Positions 1 through 9,261 of a DNA stretch of 64,000 nt are shown piece after piece. Position 1 is the stretch's first letter; every line of letters starts with the position of its first letter. The notes under the pieces were generated by a model. The model was not told where the DNA came from. It did not search any database and saw only the letters and a list, made by a program, of their open reading frames with translations. The stretch covers positions 620,001 through 684,000 of the forward strand of contig JACJYZ010000004.1 in the NCBI GenBank assembly GCA_020635855.1, given 5' to 3'. This DNA comes from Flavobacteriales bacterium (GTDB lineage Bacteria; Bacteroidota; Bacteroidia; JACJYZ01). The translations under genes and the position numbers were made by a program.

Positions 1-949
1 CTTCACTTACTACCAGTAACTTCCTGTCGTAGATGCGTCGGGTCAAAGTTTTCCATCCCGGATTCCGTTCAAATGCAGCATTGAACCTGGGCATGGCATC
101 TTCAAGGTGCCCGGTATTCGCCAACGCCACTGCATACCAATAGCCGATCTCTTCATTCTCCTGGTACAGTTTTTCTGCGGTACCATACGACTCCAGTGCC
201 TTCGCTGCATCGTTGTGTTCCATCGCCAGGTCACCCTCGGCCATGTATTGGTAGGCACGGTAAACGGTCAGCAAACGCCGCAACTCTTTCACCGGTTCTT
301 TATGGTCGTCCACCCGGAGGTCTATCAAACGGTCCTCCCAGGGTTTGTCTGTTTTTTCACCACGAACAACCAACAACACCGCCGACTGCTTTCCACGTAC
401 ATCACCCCCCACGCTTTGTGCAGCCTCCAGCGCAGCCATCATGCGTTCGGCAAGTGGTCCCCCGGTATTTTCAAAGGCCTGCGCCATGGCATCGGGTACC
501 TTGTTGTTCAGCATCATGTTGGCTTGCACCGAATAGTCGGTACCTTTTCTCTGACCGGCCTCGGGGATGCAATCATCACCTGTGAACACCGCCACGCCTT
601 TGCCGTTAAGGATGGCCACCTGACGGAACCCTTTACCCGTATCGTCAGACAGCAACCGGTCCAATGCTTCCTGGGGTGTTTGGCCTTCACGGAGCAAATC
701 GAGTCCACGCAAGCCGAATGATACATTCACGAATGACTGGGTAGCCACCACACCCACACCGGCCTCCGCCCATGAAACAGCTGTACCCACACTGAACCAG
801 TGGGATTGAACGGCCACACCCATCTCCCCGGTTGCAGGATCCCTCGCCACAATGGAAAAGGTATGCGCAAAAGGGTCAGGTGCAGATGTCACCTGTGCCT
901 GCAAACAAGAGGCAACGGCGCAGGCACTTAATGTGAACAGGGTTTTCAT
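1..949 (-). CDS. DUF1028 family exported protein (3' end outside window)
   Basis: The reverse strand is open from an ATG at 949 to the window edge with no stop, so the C-terminus is missing. The protein opens with a short signal peptide (MKTLFTLSACAVASCLQAQ) and continues HTFSIVARDPATGEMGVAVQ with a following WFSVG, the conserved start of the DUF1028 family, which is related to Ntn-hydrolases; the true substrate is unknown. Further family-like stretches are GVGVVATQSFVN and the segment VQANMMLNN. After about residue 220 there is a helical, TPR-like tail (YRAYQYMAEGDLAMEHNDAA; FNAAFERNPGW), as in longer DUF1028 proteins. Family assignment is confident, biochemical role is not. It is divergent from the TonB receptor gene at 1169. 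Confidence 0.85.
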   Translation of the reverse strand, partial: MKTLFTLSACAVASCLQAQVTSAPDPFAHTFSIVARDPATGEMGVAVQSHWFSVGTAVSWAEAGVGVVATQSFVNVSFGLRGLDLLREGQTPQEALDRLLSDDTGKGFRQVAILNGKGVAVFTGDDCIPEAGQRKGTDYSVQANMMLNNKVPDAMAQAFENTGGPLAERMMAALEAAQSVGGDVRGKQSAVLLVVRGEKTDKPWEDRLIDLRVDDHKEPVKELRRLLTVYRAYQYMAEGDLAMEHNDAAKALESYGTAEKLYQENEEIGYWYAVALANTGHLEDAMPRFNAAFERNPGWKTLTRRIYDRKLLVVSE

Positions 950-1124
950 CGGGATACAGGATTGAGTGTATTGAACGAAAATAGGAAAATACAACAGATG
1001 GCCTGCAACCCGATTCATGCACATCCGGCTGAATACCAAACGTTCTATCACCTTGTCCGGCGGAAACGATCGATCCCTGTTACATTTTCCTGCAACCCGA
1101 TTCCCGCTTCTCACCAAATCCCCC

Positions 1125-1132
1125 TACCTTTG
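1125..1132 (+). promoter_or_regulatory. Candidate -7 element of a Bacteroidota promoter
   Basis: TACCTTTG matches the Bacteroidota -7 consensus TAnnTTTG and sits 36 nt before the ATG of the TonB receptor gene. No TTG is found at the expected distance upstream, so only half of the promoter is supported. Confidence 0.4.
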
Positions 1133-1168
1133 GCACTCTCCCGCGCTTTTTGTGTGTCTGTGAACAGA

Positions 1169-3604
1169 ATGAAAAACATAAGATTTTTACCGACCACCTG
1201 GTGGAAGATCGGGCTGCTGATCTGCCTTTCATCTGGTTTCGTGAATGCGGCCTCACGCGATGGTGGTGTGGTTACGGGCAAAGTGGTGGATGACCAGAAG
1301 CACGCCGTTGCCTTCGCATCTGTTGCACTCTATGATGCAAAAGATTCCGTCTTGATCTCCGGTGCTGCCAGCAACGAAGAAGGTGTTTTCTCCATCCAGG
1401 TAAAGCCCGGCCGATACTACCTGTTGGTGCGTTTTCTCTCCTACCAGGATCACATTGTTCCTGACGTGAATGTGGGATCGGGAACCGTGGATCTTGGAAC
1501 GATTGTGATTCACCAGGGTGCCATGCAGTTGGAAACATTTACCGTGGAAGCAGATCGACCGCAAATGGAACTGAAGCTGGACAAACGTGTGTTTAACGTT
1601 GCCCAGGACATGAGCAACCGTGGTGGTACGGCAGCAGATGTACTCGACAACATTCCTTCCGTTGAGGTGGATGTGGAAGGCGCAGTGAGCCTCAGGGGCA
1701 GTGAAAATGTGCGCATCCTGATTGACGGGAAACCCTCCGGACTGACAGGGCTCACCAGCACAGATGCCCTCCGTATGATACAGGGCGACCTGATCGAGAG
1801 GGTGGAAGTGATCACCAATCCCTCCGCCCGCTATGACGCGGAAGGCGAAGTTGGCATCATCAACATCATCCTGAAAAAAGAAAAGAACCAGGGCATCAAC
1901 GGCAGCTTTGAGTTGCGCGCCGGTTACCCGGCCAATTACGGGGCAAGTGCCTCCATCAACGTCAAACGGAAAAAGATCAACTACTTCGGATCATACGGGT
2001 TGGGATACCGCAACCGGACAGGCGGCGGCACCCAAACCCAGGAGTTCTTTTACCCCGACACTTCCTATTCCTATGACAAAGAGCAGGACCGGGAACGTCG
2101 TGACTTCTCGCACAACCTTCGACTCGGCGGTGATATCACCGTCACCCCCATGTCCACATTAACGGTTGCCGGAGGCTTTAACCCCTCAACAGGTAAAAAC
2201 ATCACCGGCAATGTGTACAGCGACCGGGACATCAACAACAACCTCACACGCGTGATCGACCGCCAGGACGATGAAGATTCCGACAACAGCCAGAAAGAGA
2301 TCAACCTGAACTACCGAAAGACCTACGACCAGAAAGATCGCCTCTTCACGGTGGATATGCAGTACGAAAAGAGCCGCCGCCTGGAGAATGCCAATATCTC
2401 GGAAACTTCCACCGAAGCCGGCGTGGAAGATACCCATCAGCAGACACATCAAGATAACCGGCGTACATCCGCGCTTTTCCAATCGGACTACGTTCGCCCG
2501 TTCGGTAAAGACGGCAAATGGGAAACCGGTGTGAAAGCCACCTACACCGATCAGGACTTCGATTACTTTGTAAAGAACCGCAATTCGGATAACACTTGGA
2601 CCCTGGAACCGGAGTACACCAACAACGTGACCTATACCGACCAGGTGCTGGCCGGCTACCTCATGGCCGGAAATAAATTCAAAAAAGTTTCTGTGCAGGG
2701 CGGCCTCCGGTTCGAATACGCCGAACTGGAAACCAAATATGAACAAGGAAATTTCTTCAATCACCGGGAATTCCCGAGCCTGTTTCCATCGGCCCACATG
2801 TCATATGAATTCAACGAAGATCATTCGTTGCAGTTCAGTTACAGCCGCCGGGTATCAAGACCGCGTCACTGGTGGATGATCCCTTTCTTCGGTTTGTCGG
2901 ATGCCCGAAATGTGTTCTCCGGTAACCCCAACATCAATCCCGAATTCACCCATTCCTTCGAGCTGGGTTACCTGATGTCCGGCGATAAGGGCAACCTGTT
3001 ATCCAGTGCCTATTACCGGCGCACCGATGGCAAAATGGAACGGATCGTGATCAGCGACAGTGTCGGGTACACCCGCATCTTTCCCATCAACCTGAGTGTT
3101 GAAGACGCGTATGGTTTCGAATTCAACGGATCCTATACCATTTTGAAAGGCTGGTCGGTTAACGGTAATTTTAATTTTTACCGCGCCATTTCCGACGGGA
3201 CCTATGAAGGCATCCGTTACTACAGCGATGCCTATGCATGGTCATCGCGCGTTACCTCCAAATGGAAATGGAAACGCAAGTTCAATGCCCAATCGTCATT
3301 CAACTACCGCTCACCCAGCAAAACCGCGCAAGGTGAAAGACTCGCCATGTACAATTGGGACCTCAGCGCTGCAATGGATGTGTTCAAAGGCAACGGAACC
3401 ATCAGCCTGGGCGTAATGGATATTCTGAATACCAGGCGTCACAGGTTCATCAGTTCCGGAGAGAATTTCAAGTCCAACGTCGACTTCCAGTGGCAATCCC
3501 GAACCATCACACTGACCCTGAACTACCGACTCAATCAGAAGCGACAGGAAGGAAAAGACAAACAAAATTACGGCGGTCAGTACGACAACGGCGGCGACAT
3601 GTAA
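1169..3604 (+). CDS. TonB-dependent outer-membrane receptor, PF14905-like barrel
   Basis: Predicted 811-residue outer-membrane receptor. Start chosen at ATG 1169 because it opens a clear signal peptide (MKNIRFLPTTWWKIGLLICL, cleavage near residue 28); the longer frame upstream starts with TTG and gives no signal. Residues about 33-115 form a carboxypeptidase-regulatory-like domain (GVVTGKVVDDQKHAVAFASV; LVRFLSYQDH). A plug follows (LRGSENVRILIDGKPSG; IERVEVITNPSARYDAEGE) and then a long beta-barrel rich in aromatic/polar strands, ending in NYRLNQKR plus a short charged tail. This is the architecture of the 'outer membrane beta-barrel protein family' of Bacteroidota, usually annotated as TonB-dependent uptake. 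No SusD partner is adjacent, so substrate is unknown. The next gene begins 15 nt downstream, which suggests co-transcription. Confidence 0.85.
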   Translation: MKNIRFLPTTWWKIGLLICLSSGFVNAASRDGGVVTGKVVDDQKHAVAFASVALYDAKDSVLISGAASNEEGVFSIQVKPGRYYLLVRFLSYQDHIVPDVNVGSGTVDLGTIVIHQGAMQLETFTVEADRPQMELKLDKRVFNVAQDMSNRGGTAADVLDNIPSVEVDVEGAVSLRGSENVRILIDGKPSGLTGLTSTDALRMIQGDLIERVEVITNPSARYDAEGEVGIINIILKKEKNQGINGSFELRAGYPANYGASASINVKRKKINYFGSYGLGYRNRTGGGTQTQEFFYPDTSYSYDKEQDRERRDFSHNLRLGGDITVTPMSTLTVAGGFNPSTGKNITGNVYSDRDINNNLTRVIDRQDDEDSDNSQKEINLNYRKTYDQKDRLFTVDMQYEKSRRLENANISETSTEAGVEDTHQQTHQDNRRTSALFQSDYVRPFGKDGKWETGVKATYTDQDFDYFVKNRNSDNTWTLEPEYTNNVTYTDQVLAGYLMAGNKFKKVSVQGGLRFEYAELETKYEQGNFFNHREFPSLFPSAHMSYEFNEDHSLQFSYSRRVSRPRHWWMIPFFGLSDARNVFSGNPNINPEFTHSFELGYLMSGDKGNLLSSAYYRRTDGKMERIVISDSVGYTRIFPINLSVEDAYGFEFNGSYTILKGWSVNGNFNFYRAISDGTYEGIRYYSDAYAWSSRVTSKWKWKRKFNAQSSFNYRSPSKTAQGERLAMYNWDLSAAMDVFKGNGTISLGVMDILNTRRHRFISSGENFKSNVDFQWQSRTITLTLNYRLNQKRQEGKDKQNYGGQYDNGGDM

Positions 3605-3618
3605 ACCTACTTGCCCGT

Positions 3619-5523
3619 ATGCGCTCCCAAAACCAAACCAACTTGTCGTTCCGGATCCTTTGGATATTTGCAGCGATCATCCGTTTGTGGAACCTTCCTT
3701 TGTTTTCTTATACCAACGATGAACTCAGCTCCATCACACGTGCAGATTTCAACAGCCTTGGTGAGCTGTTCAGGGAAGGAATATACACAGACGTACATCC
3801 CGCCGGGGTGCAGGTTTTTCTCTATTACTGGACCGGCTGGTTCGGCCATCACGAATGGATCGTAAGGTTGCCGTTTGCCATTGCGGGCATCTTTTCCGTG
3901 GTCCTTTTCACACACATCGCCAGAAGGTTTTTTACCGACAGGGCTGCACTGGCTGCCACCGCATGCATGGCGTTCCTGGCGTTCCCCGTGGAACATAGTC
4001 AGTATGTGCGCCCCTACGCCTTCGGCCTCTTCGGCGTGATGTTCCTGGCCTGGGTGTGGTGCCGGATCGTATTTGACAACAAGCGTTCATGGAAATGGTA
4101 TGCGTTGATGACCGGTGCCGGTGCTTTCTGTCTTTACGCGCACTATTTTGCCGGTTTGTCTGCCGCGTTGATCGCGATCTCCGGGTTTGTGTTCCTGCGG
4201 TCGAAGTCGCTCCTTTATTATACCCTGGCCTGGTTGGGAACCGCCCTGCTGTTTCTTCCCCATCTGCCGCTTACCTTCATGCACCTGGGCATCGGCGGTA
4301 TCGGGGGTGAAGAGGGTTGGCTGGGACCTCCGTCGCCTTCGTTCTTCCGTGAATTCTTTTTGTATGCTTTCAATGGGTCGGAAGTGCTCCTGTTCATCCC
4401 GGTTGTATTCATCCTGGTGACCCTGTCACAAAAAGCATCCACCCAAGGCAACCGCTTCAGGTGGATATGTTTGCTATGGGCCGTGACTCCAGCCATATTC
4501 GGTTACTGGTATTCGGTGGAAAAGAACCCCATCCTGCAGCCCAGGGCTTTGTTGTTCTCCTTTCCGTTTATGGTGCTGTTTGCATTCTCTTTCGCCGGAG
4601 AAGCGAAAAACATGGCGGGGCGGATCATCACCCTTGTGTTTTGCGCGGTGCTGTTTGTGCATACCCTGTGGGTGTTCGATATCAACAAAGACCAGCAAGA
4701 ACAAGGTAGCTTCGGTGAGATCAGCACGGCCATACATGCATATGGAAAAATGACCGGCGGTAAAGAACCTGTGGTACTCGCCGATGTGCATAGCAACCGG
4801 TACCTTGAGTTGTACCTCCATGACCTTGACGACAGCGTACGGATCCTGAATATCCACGAATTGCTGCCAGGGCAGATTGACAGCCTCATGGGCACCATCG
4901 GCGACAGTCCCATCATCCGGGCATGGGAAATGTTCGGTCCTCACCTGGAAACTTCCGCTATGGCCCGCGACATGCATCCGGTTTTGCGCATGGCCACCTA
5001 CTACCGGGATGCCGGAGCGGAACTGTACACAGACAGCGGTGAAGAATTCGCCAAGATCATGCTCGACAGCCGCCAGCAGATGGACGAACCGCCCGCCGAT
5101 CACTGGGGCTTTTCTTCCGATCACCTGGTAGATACGTTTTCACCCGAAGGTAAACGCCCCTTCGGCTACCGCAAAGGTGAGCCCTTTGGTCCGGCCTTCG
5201 AAACCAAACTCGGTGATTTGCAGCCGGGAGATTTCGTGCACATCAGTGCATGGGTGTACCTCCATCCAGGAGACGATGCACACCTATCCCTGGCACTGTC
5301 AGGCAACGACAAAGAACAATTCGTTGCTGCGAACCCGGTACAATCGTTCAGGGTACGCGAGGGGGGATGGAGAAGGGCGTTTGTTTCCATCCGAATTCCG
5401 GAAGGGTGGACATCGGACGACACCCTGAAAGGCTACGTGTGGAACCGGGGTGAAACAGAAATCTTCGTGGATGGTTTCCACATCGTGGCCGAACGCATTC
5501 CTTCCCGTATCATCGCTGAATAA
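3619..5523 (+). CDS. GT-C membrane glycosyltransferase, family 39-like, with C-terminal beta domain
   Basis: Predicted 634-residue polytopic membrane protein; ATG 3619 follows the TonB receptor stop by 14 nt. The first periplasmic loop holds the acidic pair NDELSS (Asp34-Glu35) and a downstream DVHPAG, typical of PMT/ArnT-like GT-C enzymes that use polyprenyl-linked sugars. About ten hydrophobic segments lie within residues 10-425 (for example WIVRLPFAIAGIFSVVLFTH and FPFMVLFAFSFAG). From about residue 430 it becomes soluble; the last 130 residues (starting near WGFSSDHLVD, ending IFVDGFHIVAERI) look like a jelly-roll sugar-binding domain. The glycan acceptor is unknown. Its 3' end overlaps the convergent gene at 5510 by 14 nt. 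Confidence 0.75.
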   Translation: MRSQNQTNLSFRILWIFAAIIRLWNLPLFSYTNDELSSITRADFNSLGELFREGIYTDVHPAGVQVFLYYWTGWFGHHEWIVRLPFAIAGIFSVVLFTHIARRFFTDRAALAATACMAFLAFPVEHSQYVRPYAFGLFGVMFLAWVWCRIVFDNKRSWKWYALMTGAGAFCLYAHYFAGLSAALIAISGFVFLRSKSLLYYTLAWLGTALLFLPHLPLTFMHLGIGGIGGEEGWLGPPSPSFFREFFLYAFNGSEVLLFIPVVFILVTLSQKASTQGNRFRWICLLWAVTPAIFGYWYSVEKNPILQPRALLFSFPFMVLFAFSFAGEAKNMAGRIITLVFCAVLFVHTLWVFDINKDQQEQGSFGEISTAIHAYGKMTGGKEPVVLADVHSNRYLELYLHDLDDSVRILNIHELLPGQIDSLMGTIGDSPIIRAWEMFGPHLETSAMARDMHPVLRMATYYRDAGAELYTDSGEEFAKIMLDSRQQMDEPPADHWGFSSDHLVDTFSPEGKRPFGYRKGEPFGPAFETKLGDLQPGDFVHISAWVYLHPGDDAHLSLALSGNDKEQFVAANPVQSFRVREGGWRRAFVSIRIPEGWTSDDTLKGYVWNRGETEIFVDGFHIVAERIPSRIIAE

Positions 5524-8074
5524 ACGGTTGCAACCGCACCTTGTCCTTCTCCTGCAAGAAGGGCATAAGGGCCCTGGCGTTGTCCGGACTGGCCTTTCCG
5601 AAGCCAACAAGCGTACCCACCACGGGCGCAAAATCGGGATCGGCCTGATAAGCTTCCAGGTAGTAGGCCAGCGCTTCCCGGTCCATGCCCCGTTCAGCGA
5701 ACTCAATCTGACCCTGCAGGAATTTGCCGGCCGCATCAAAGGTGGCCAATGACAGCCGATACAGCGCCGTGTCGCCCACCATTTCTTCTGTAAAAGGTTT
5801 CCTGTATGTGAAGAGGTCCTTCAGACTTTCGGAGCGATCGGCCTCCGTTTGCTCATACACATACACCGGCGCATGAAAGAGGATATACGGATACATATCC
5901 GTGTTGAGCGGTGAGCGGTCCGCAAACAATTTCAGCGCCTGCGCATCTCCCACATAGGCAGCCCAGAAATCGCGGGCATTGCGGATGGCATGACCGGGAA
6001 GGTATTGCGGCTGCAAATATGCGTTGAGGAGACGGGCTGAGGGGAAATCATCCTTGTCATTGAATCCGACCAGTCCCAGCAACGGCGTATGCGGATTGTA
6101 CAAAGCCAGGAATGCGTGGGTGTTGGGAAATACTTTCATGAATGTTTGCACCAGCACCCGCAGGTTATCGGTATCGAACTGGTGCAACGGCACCCATTGC
6201 ACCACCTTGCCGTCCGGACGCAGGTGATCGCACAACGCCTGGTAGTGTTCAAGGGAGAACAGGTTGCCGGCACCATCTTTTCCGGGATGAAACAGGTCGG
6301 CAACGATGAGATCAAATGTGTCTTTTGAAGCCGCTACGTACCGACGGGCATCTGCCGCATGGAAGGTCACGTTCGGGTTGGAGGTTACGTTGTTGTTGGC
6401 CTCACCGAAGTAAGGGAGCGTTTCCAGTACTTCCGGTACAAGCTCCACCGCATCCACCTTTCCTACCGGGTAAGCCACAACACTGCCCAGGGTGGTGGCT
6501 GTTCCCAGTCCCAGAAACAATACATGTTTTGCCTCCGGCGCCAGCAGCATGGAAAAATGCCCCATGCGCTGTTCGGCATAGCTGGCTCCGCCTCCCATCC
6601 GGAACTGGCGGTTCACCTGCAGCCGACGCTCCGGCATGTTACCCATCCCAGGCATGGGAGGATGTTCCGAAACGATCACGGTCCCGTACTGGCCGTCTTT
6701 GCGGTACAACTCATGCCATCCTTCCTCCGGTTGAAACAACGGCGAACCGTTGTAGCCACCTACGGCAGGCAACAAACAGCAGGCGGCGATCAGGTATCGC
6801 TGTTTGACCGGCTGCAGCGCCTTTCTCGACACCAGGAGAAACAGCACCAGGTACAGCGTCATCACCAGGTACCACGACATCCAGTATCCCAACCAATGAA
6901 TGGCCGCCAAACCAAACACCAGCGAGGCCAGGCTGCCACCGAGGGTGTTGAGCGCATACGCCTTGCCAAGCCCTTCCTGTTCGAACGAACCGATCACCAG
7001 GCTGAAGGTATAACCCATCAGCGCGGTGGGGATGAACAGCACCATGATCGCGTAGAGCAACTCTCCTGCCAGTGAGGAAGCAAAAGTTCCAGTGAACGCA
7101 TGACTGATTGCTTCACCACCCCGCAGCATCCAGGCACCTGCCAGGATCGAAAAGGCCAGCAGCGCCAATCCGTTCGACAACCCCTTCAGCAGGTTGCGGC
7201 CGCTGCGCCGGATCCACCTCTGGTAATACCAGGCGCCGGCAAACGTACCAGCAAGGTACACCACCAGGATGTTGGCGAATGTATAGATGGTGTTCTCCAG
7301 CACCTGCGACATCAGGTGGATGGAGACGATCTCGGTACCGATCCCCGCCAGTCCGAGCAAGATGGCTAGTGTACGCATGAACCGTACCGGCAAATGGGAG
7401 ATGGGTTCCTTTCTATGTTCGGCAAGAGGTTCTGGTTTTTGTTTCCCGGCTTTGCGTTGCCACCACCACGCCAGCAGGATGGCCATGGCACTTCCTGCAC
7501 ACAGCACGATCATCGTGTAAATAAAACCCAGGGCAGGCAGGAAAACATAGATCGTACATCCGATGCCAAGCGCAGCACCCAGCGTATTCACCGCGTACAA
7601 ACGTGCCAGTGCGCGACCAGCACCATCAGCCATCGCCCTGCGCCTGGCTTCCACCAGTGCAACGAGCGTGGCCCCCATGCACAAGGTGGCGGGCAACAAC
7701 AGCAAACCGGCAAAAAGCAATGAGGTCACCAGGCCTCCCATGCTATGGTTATCGCCTGCCAACGGACCGATCAGCGGCGGCAGGTGAGCGGATGTCCAAC
7801 TGAAAAGAAAAGGACTGACAGCACCGTAACCCAACACCACACTTTCCAATGCAAGAAACCATTTGAGCGGATGTGCACTTCTGTGGATGCGATCGTACAA
7901 CAACCAGGCACCGGCTGCCATCCCGCCGAAAAACCCGAGCAACACACCCATGATCCCGAGTGACTCGCTACCGAGTCCGAGCGCCAGCAAACGGGTCCAC
8001 AGCATCTCATATCCGAGGGCAGACCAACCGGAAAGAAAAAATGCAAGCAGCAACAAACGGTCTTTTCGCTGCAT
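5510..8074 (-). CDS. Spermidine-synthase-like protein fused to a membrane transporter-like domain
   Basis: 854 residues from ATG 8074 (the in-frame TTG two codons earlier is less likely). Residues about 5-430 are a multi-span membrane region with the start typical of this class (LSGWSALGYEMLWTRLLAL). Residues about 440-720 are a Rossmann methyltransferase-like spermidine synthase domain: VLFLGLGTATTLGSV for cofactor binding, VDAVELVPEV, then NPNVTFHAADARRYV and FDLIVADLFHP, the position of the synthase's catalytic Asp. A helical tail of about 130 residues follows (ALAYYLEAYQADPDFAPVVG, TPR-like). Such fusions are widespread and most have no proven polyamine activity; no speE partner genes (speD, speA) are nearby. 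Function beyond the family is uncertain. Confidence 0.75.
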   Translation of the reverse strand: MQRKDRLLLLAFFLSGWSALGYEMLWTRLLALGLGSESLGIMGVLLGFFGGMAAGAWLLYDRIHRSAHPLKWFLALESVVLGYGAVSPFLFSWTSAHLPPLIGPLAGDNHSMGGLVTSLLFAGLLLLPATLCMGATLVALVEARRRAMADGAGRALARLYAVNTLGAALGIGCTIYVFLPALGFIYTMIVLCAGSAMAILLAWWWQRKAGKQKPEPLAEHRKEPISHLPVRFMRTLAILLGLAGIGTEIVSIHLMSQVLENTIYTFANILVVYLAGTFAGAWYYQRWIRRSGRNLLKGLSNGLALLAFSILAGAWMLRGGEAISHAFTGTFASSLAGELLYAIMVLFIPTALMGYTFSLVIGSFEQEGLGKAYALNTLGGSLASLVFGLAAIHWLGYWMSWYLVMTLYLVLFLLVSRKALQPVKQRYLIAACCLLPAVGGYNGSPLFQPEEGWHELYRKDGQYGTVIVSEHPPMPGMGNMPERRLQVNRQFRMGGGASYAEQRMGHFSMLLAPEAKHVLFLGLGTATTLGSVVAYPVGKVDAVELVPEVLETLPYFGEANNNVTSNPNVTFHAADARRYVAASKDTFDLIVADLFHPGKDGAGNLFSLEHYQALCDHLRPDGKVVQWVPLHQFDTDNLRVLVQTFMKVFPNTHAFLALYNPHTPLLGLVGFNDKDDFPSARLLNAYLQPQYLPGHAIRNARDFWAAYVGDAQALKLFADRSPLNTDMYPYILFHAPVYVYEQTEADRSESLKDLFTYRKPFTEEMVGDTALYRLSLATFDAAGKFLQGQIEFAERGMDREALAYYLEAYQADPDFAPVVGTLVGFGKASPDNARALMPFLQEKDKVRLQPFIQR

Positions 8075-8125
8075 GGGCAATGGGGTTTAGTATGTGTTCT
8101 CCGGAAATGGAGCAAATAAATAATG

Positions 8126-8206
8126 CCACAAAGTCTCTAAGACACCAAGGTTAGCTATGTGAACTTTCTTAGCGAACGCTGGCACCTTTGTGTCTTCGTG
8201 GTAAAA
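8126..8206. repeat. Imperfect inverted repeat, dispersed intergenic element
   Basis: The left arm CCACAAAGTCTCTAAGACAC (from 8126) is the imperfect reverse complement of the right arm ending at 8206 (CCTTTGTGTCTTCGTGGTAA). The 'CTTTGTGTCTTCGTGG' wording is familiar from short intergenic repeats in Bacteroidota genomes. It fills most of the gap between the spermidine-synthase-like gene and hemB. A second element of similar build is at 58352-58419. Confidence 0.6.
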
Positions 8207-8283
8207 TATAAAATATCAGGCATAGCGTGCAGAAACATCACCGCCGTCTATGACTGTGGGGTTCTATGTTGAACCAAATCTAG

Positions 8284-9261
8284 CTATATCCAGCCTTTTT
8301 CCACCAGGTCACGTGCATGGTAGGTGATGATGATGTCGGCACCTGCACGTGTGAAAGCGGTCATGTTTTCCCGCACCACCTGACGCTCATCAATCAGGCC
8401 CGCCTTGGCAGCGTTCTTCACCATCGAGTATTCTCCCGACACATTGTAGCATGCCAGGGGCAGGGTGGTTTGTTCCTTCACACCACGAATCACATCCAGG
8501 AATGCCAGGGCCGGTTTCACCATGAGGATGTCGGCGCCTTCTTCTTCATCCAGCCATGCTTCACGCAGCGCTTCACGGCCGTTGCGCACATCCATCTGGT
8601 ATGACTTGCGATCGCCGCTTGCCGGTGATGAATCGGCTGCCTCACGGAAAGGACCATAGTAGGCCGACGCGAACTTCACCGCATAAGACATGATGGAGGT
8701 ATTCGTGTATCCCTCCTTGTCGAGCAACTGACGAATGGCACCGATGCGGCCGTCCATCATATCCGACGGAGCCACCATATCTGCACCGGCCTTGGCATGT
8801 GCCAGCGCCATTTTCGACAACAGTTCAACAGAAGGGTCGTTCAATACCTGTCCGTTCTCCAGGATGCCGCAATGACCGTGACTGGTGTATGCACACACGC
8901 ATACATCCGTGATCACATAGAGGTCGCTCCCGAACTGCTTTTTCAATTCCTTCACCGCCTTGGCAACAATGCTTTTTGAGCTGTAGGATGAACTTCCGTC
9001 TTCCGTTTTTTCTTCACCCACACCGAACAACAGCACTTTGTTGATGCCGTACTTGATGCCTTTCTCCACATCCTTCACCAGACGGTCTACGCTGAAGTGA
9101 TGGATGCCGGGCATGGCCTTGATCGGATGTTTCTCGTCTTTGCCATGAACCACGAAGTAAGGATAGATCAGGGCATCTTTTGAAATGCGTGTCTCAGCCA
9201 CGAGTGAGCGGATGAGTTCGTTGTTGCGAAGGCGTCGCGGACGATAGGTTTGCATGGTCAT
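8284..9261 (-). CDS. hemB: Delta-aminolevulinic acid dehydratase (porphobilinogen synthase)
   Basis: Condenses two 5-aminolevulinate molecules to porphobilinogen in cytosolic haem synthesis. 325 residues, the usual length, with ATG 9261 chosen because it overlaps the stop of the upstream hemC-hemD gene as ATGA; a second ATG two codons in (9255) is also possible. Both Schiff-base lysine regions are present (YAVKFASAYYGPFREA and ADILMVKPALAFLD). The zinc-type cysteine cluster is intact (DVCVCAYTSHGHCG), pointing to a zinc-dependent rather than magnesium-only enzyme. It is the last gene of the hemA / hemCD / hemB run. Confidence 0.95.
   Translation of the reverse strand: MTMQTYRPRRLRNNELIRSLVAETRISKDALIYPYFVVHGKDEKHPIKAMPGIHHFSVDRLVKDVEKGIKYGINKVLLFGVGEEKTEDGSSSYSSKSIVAKAVKELKKQFGSDLYVITDVCVCAYTSHGHCGILENGQVLNDPSVELLSKMALAHAKAGADMVAPSDMMDGRIGAIRQLLDKEGYTNTSIMSYAVKFASAYYGPFREAADSSPASGDRKSYQMDVRNGREALREAWLDEEEGADILMVKPALAFLDVIRGVKEQTTLPLACYNVSGEYSMVKNAAKAGLIDERQVVRENMTAFTRAGADIIITYHARDLVEKGWI

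Noticed and set aside
107..721. Long plus-strand frame at the window start
   Set aside because: It is antisense to the DUF1028 gene, whose protein motifs are clear; the plus-strand translation has no family-like pattern.
1169..5523. Polysaccharide utilisation locus
   Set aside because: There is no SusD-like gene or glycoside hydrolase next to the TonB receptor.
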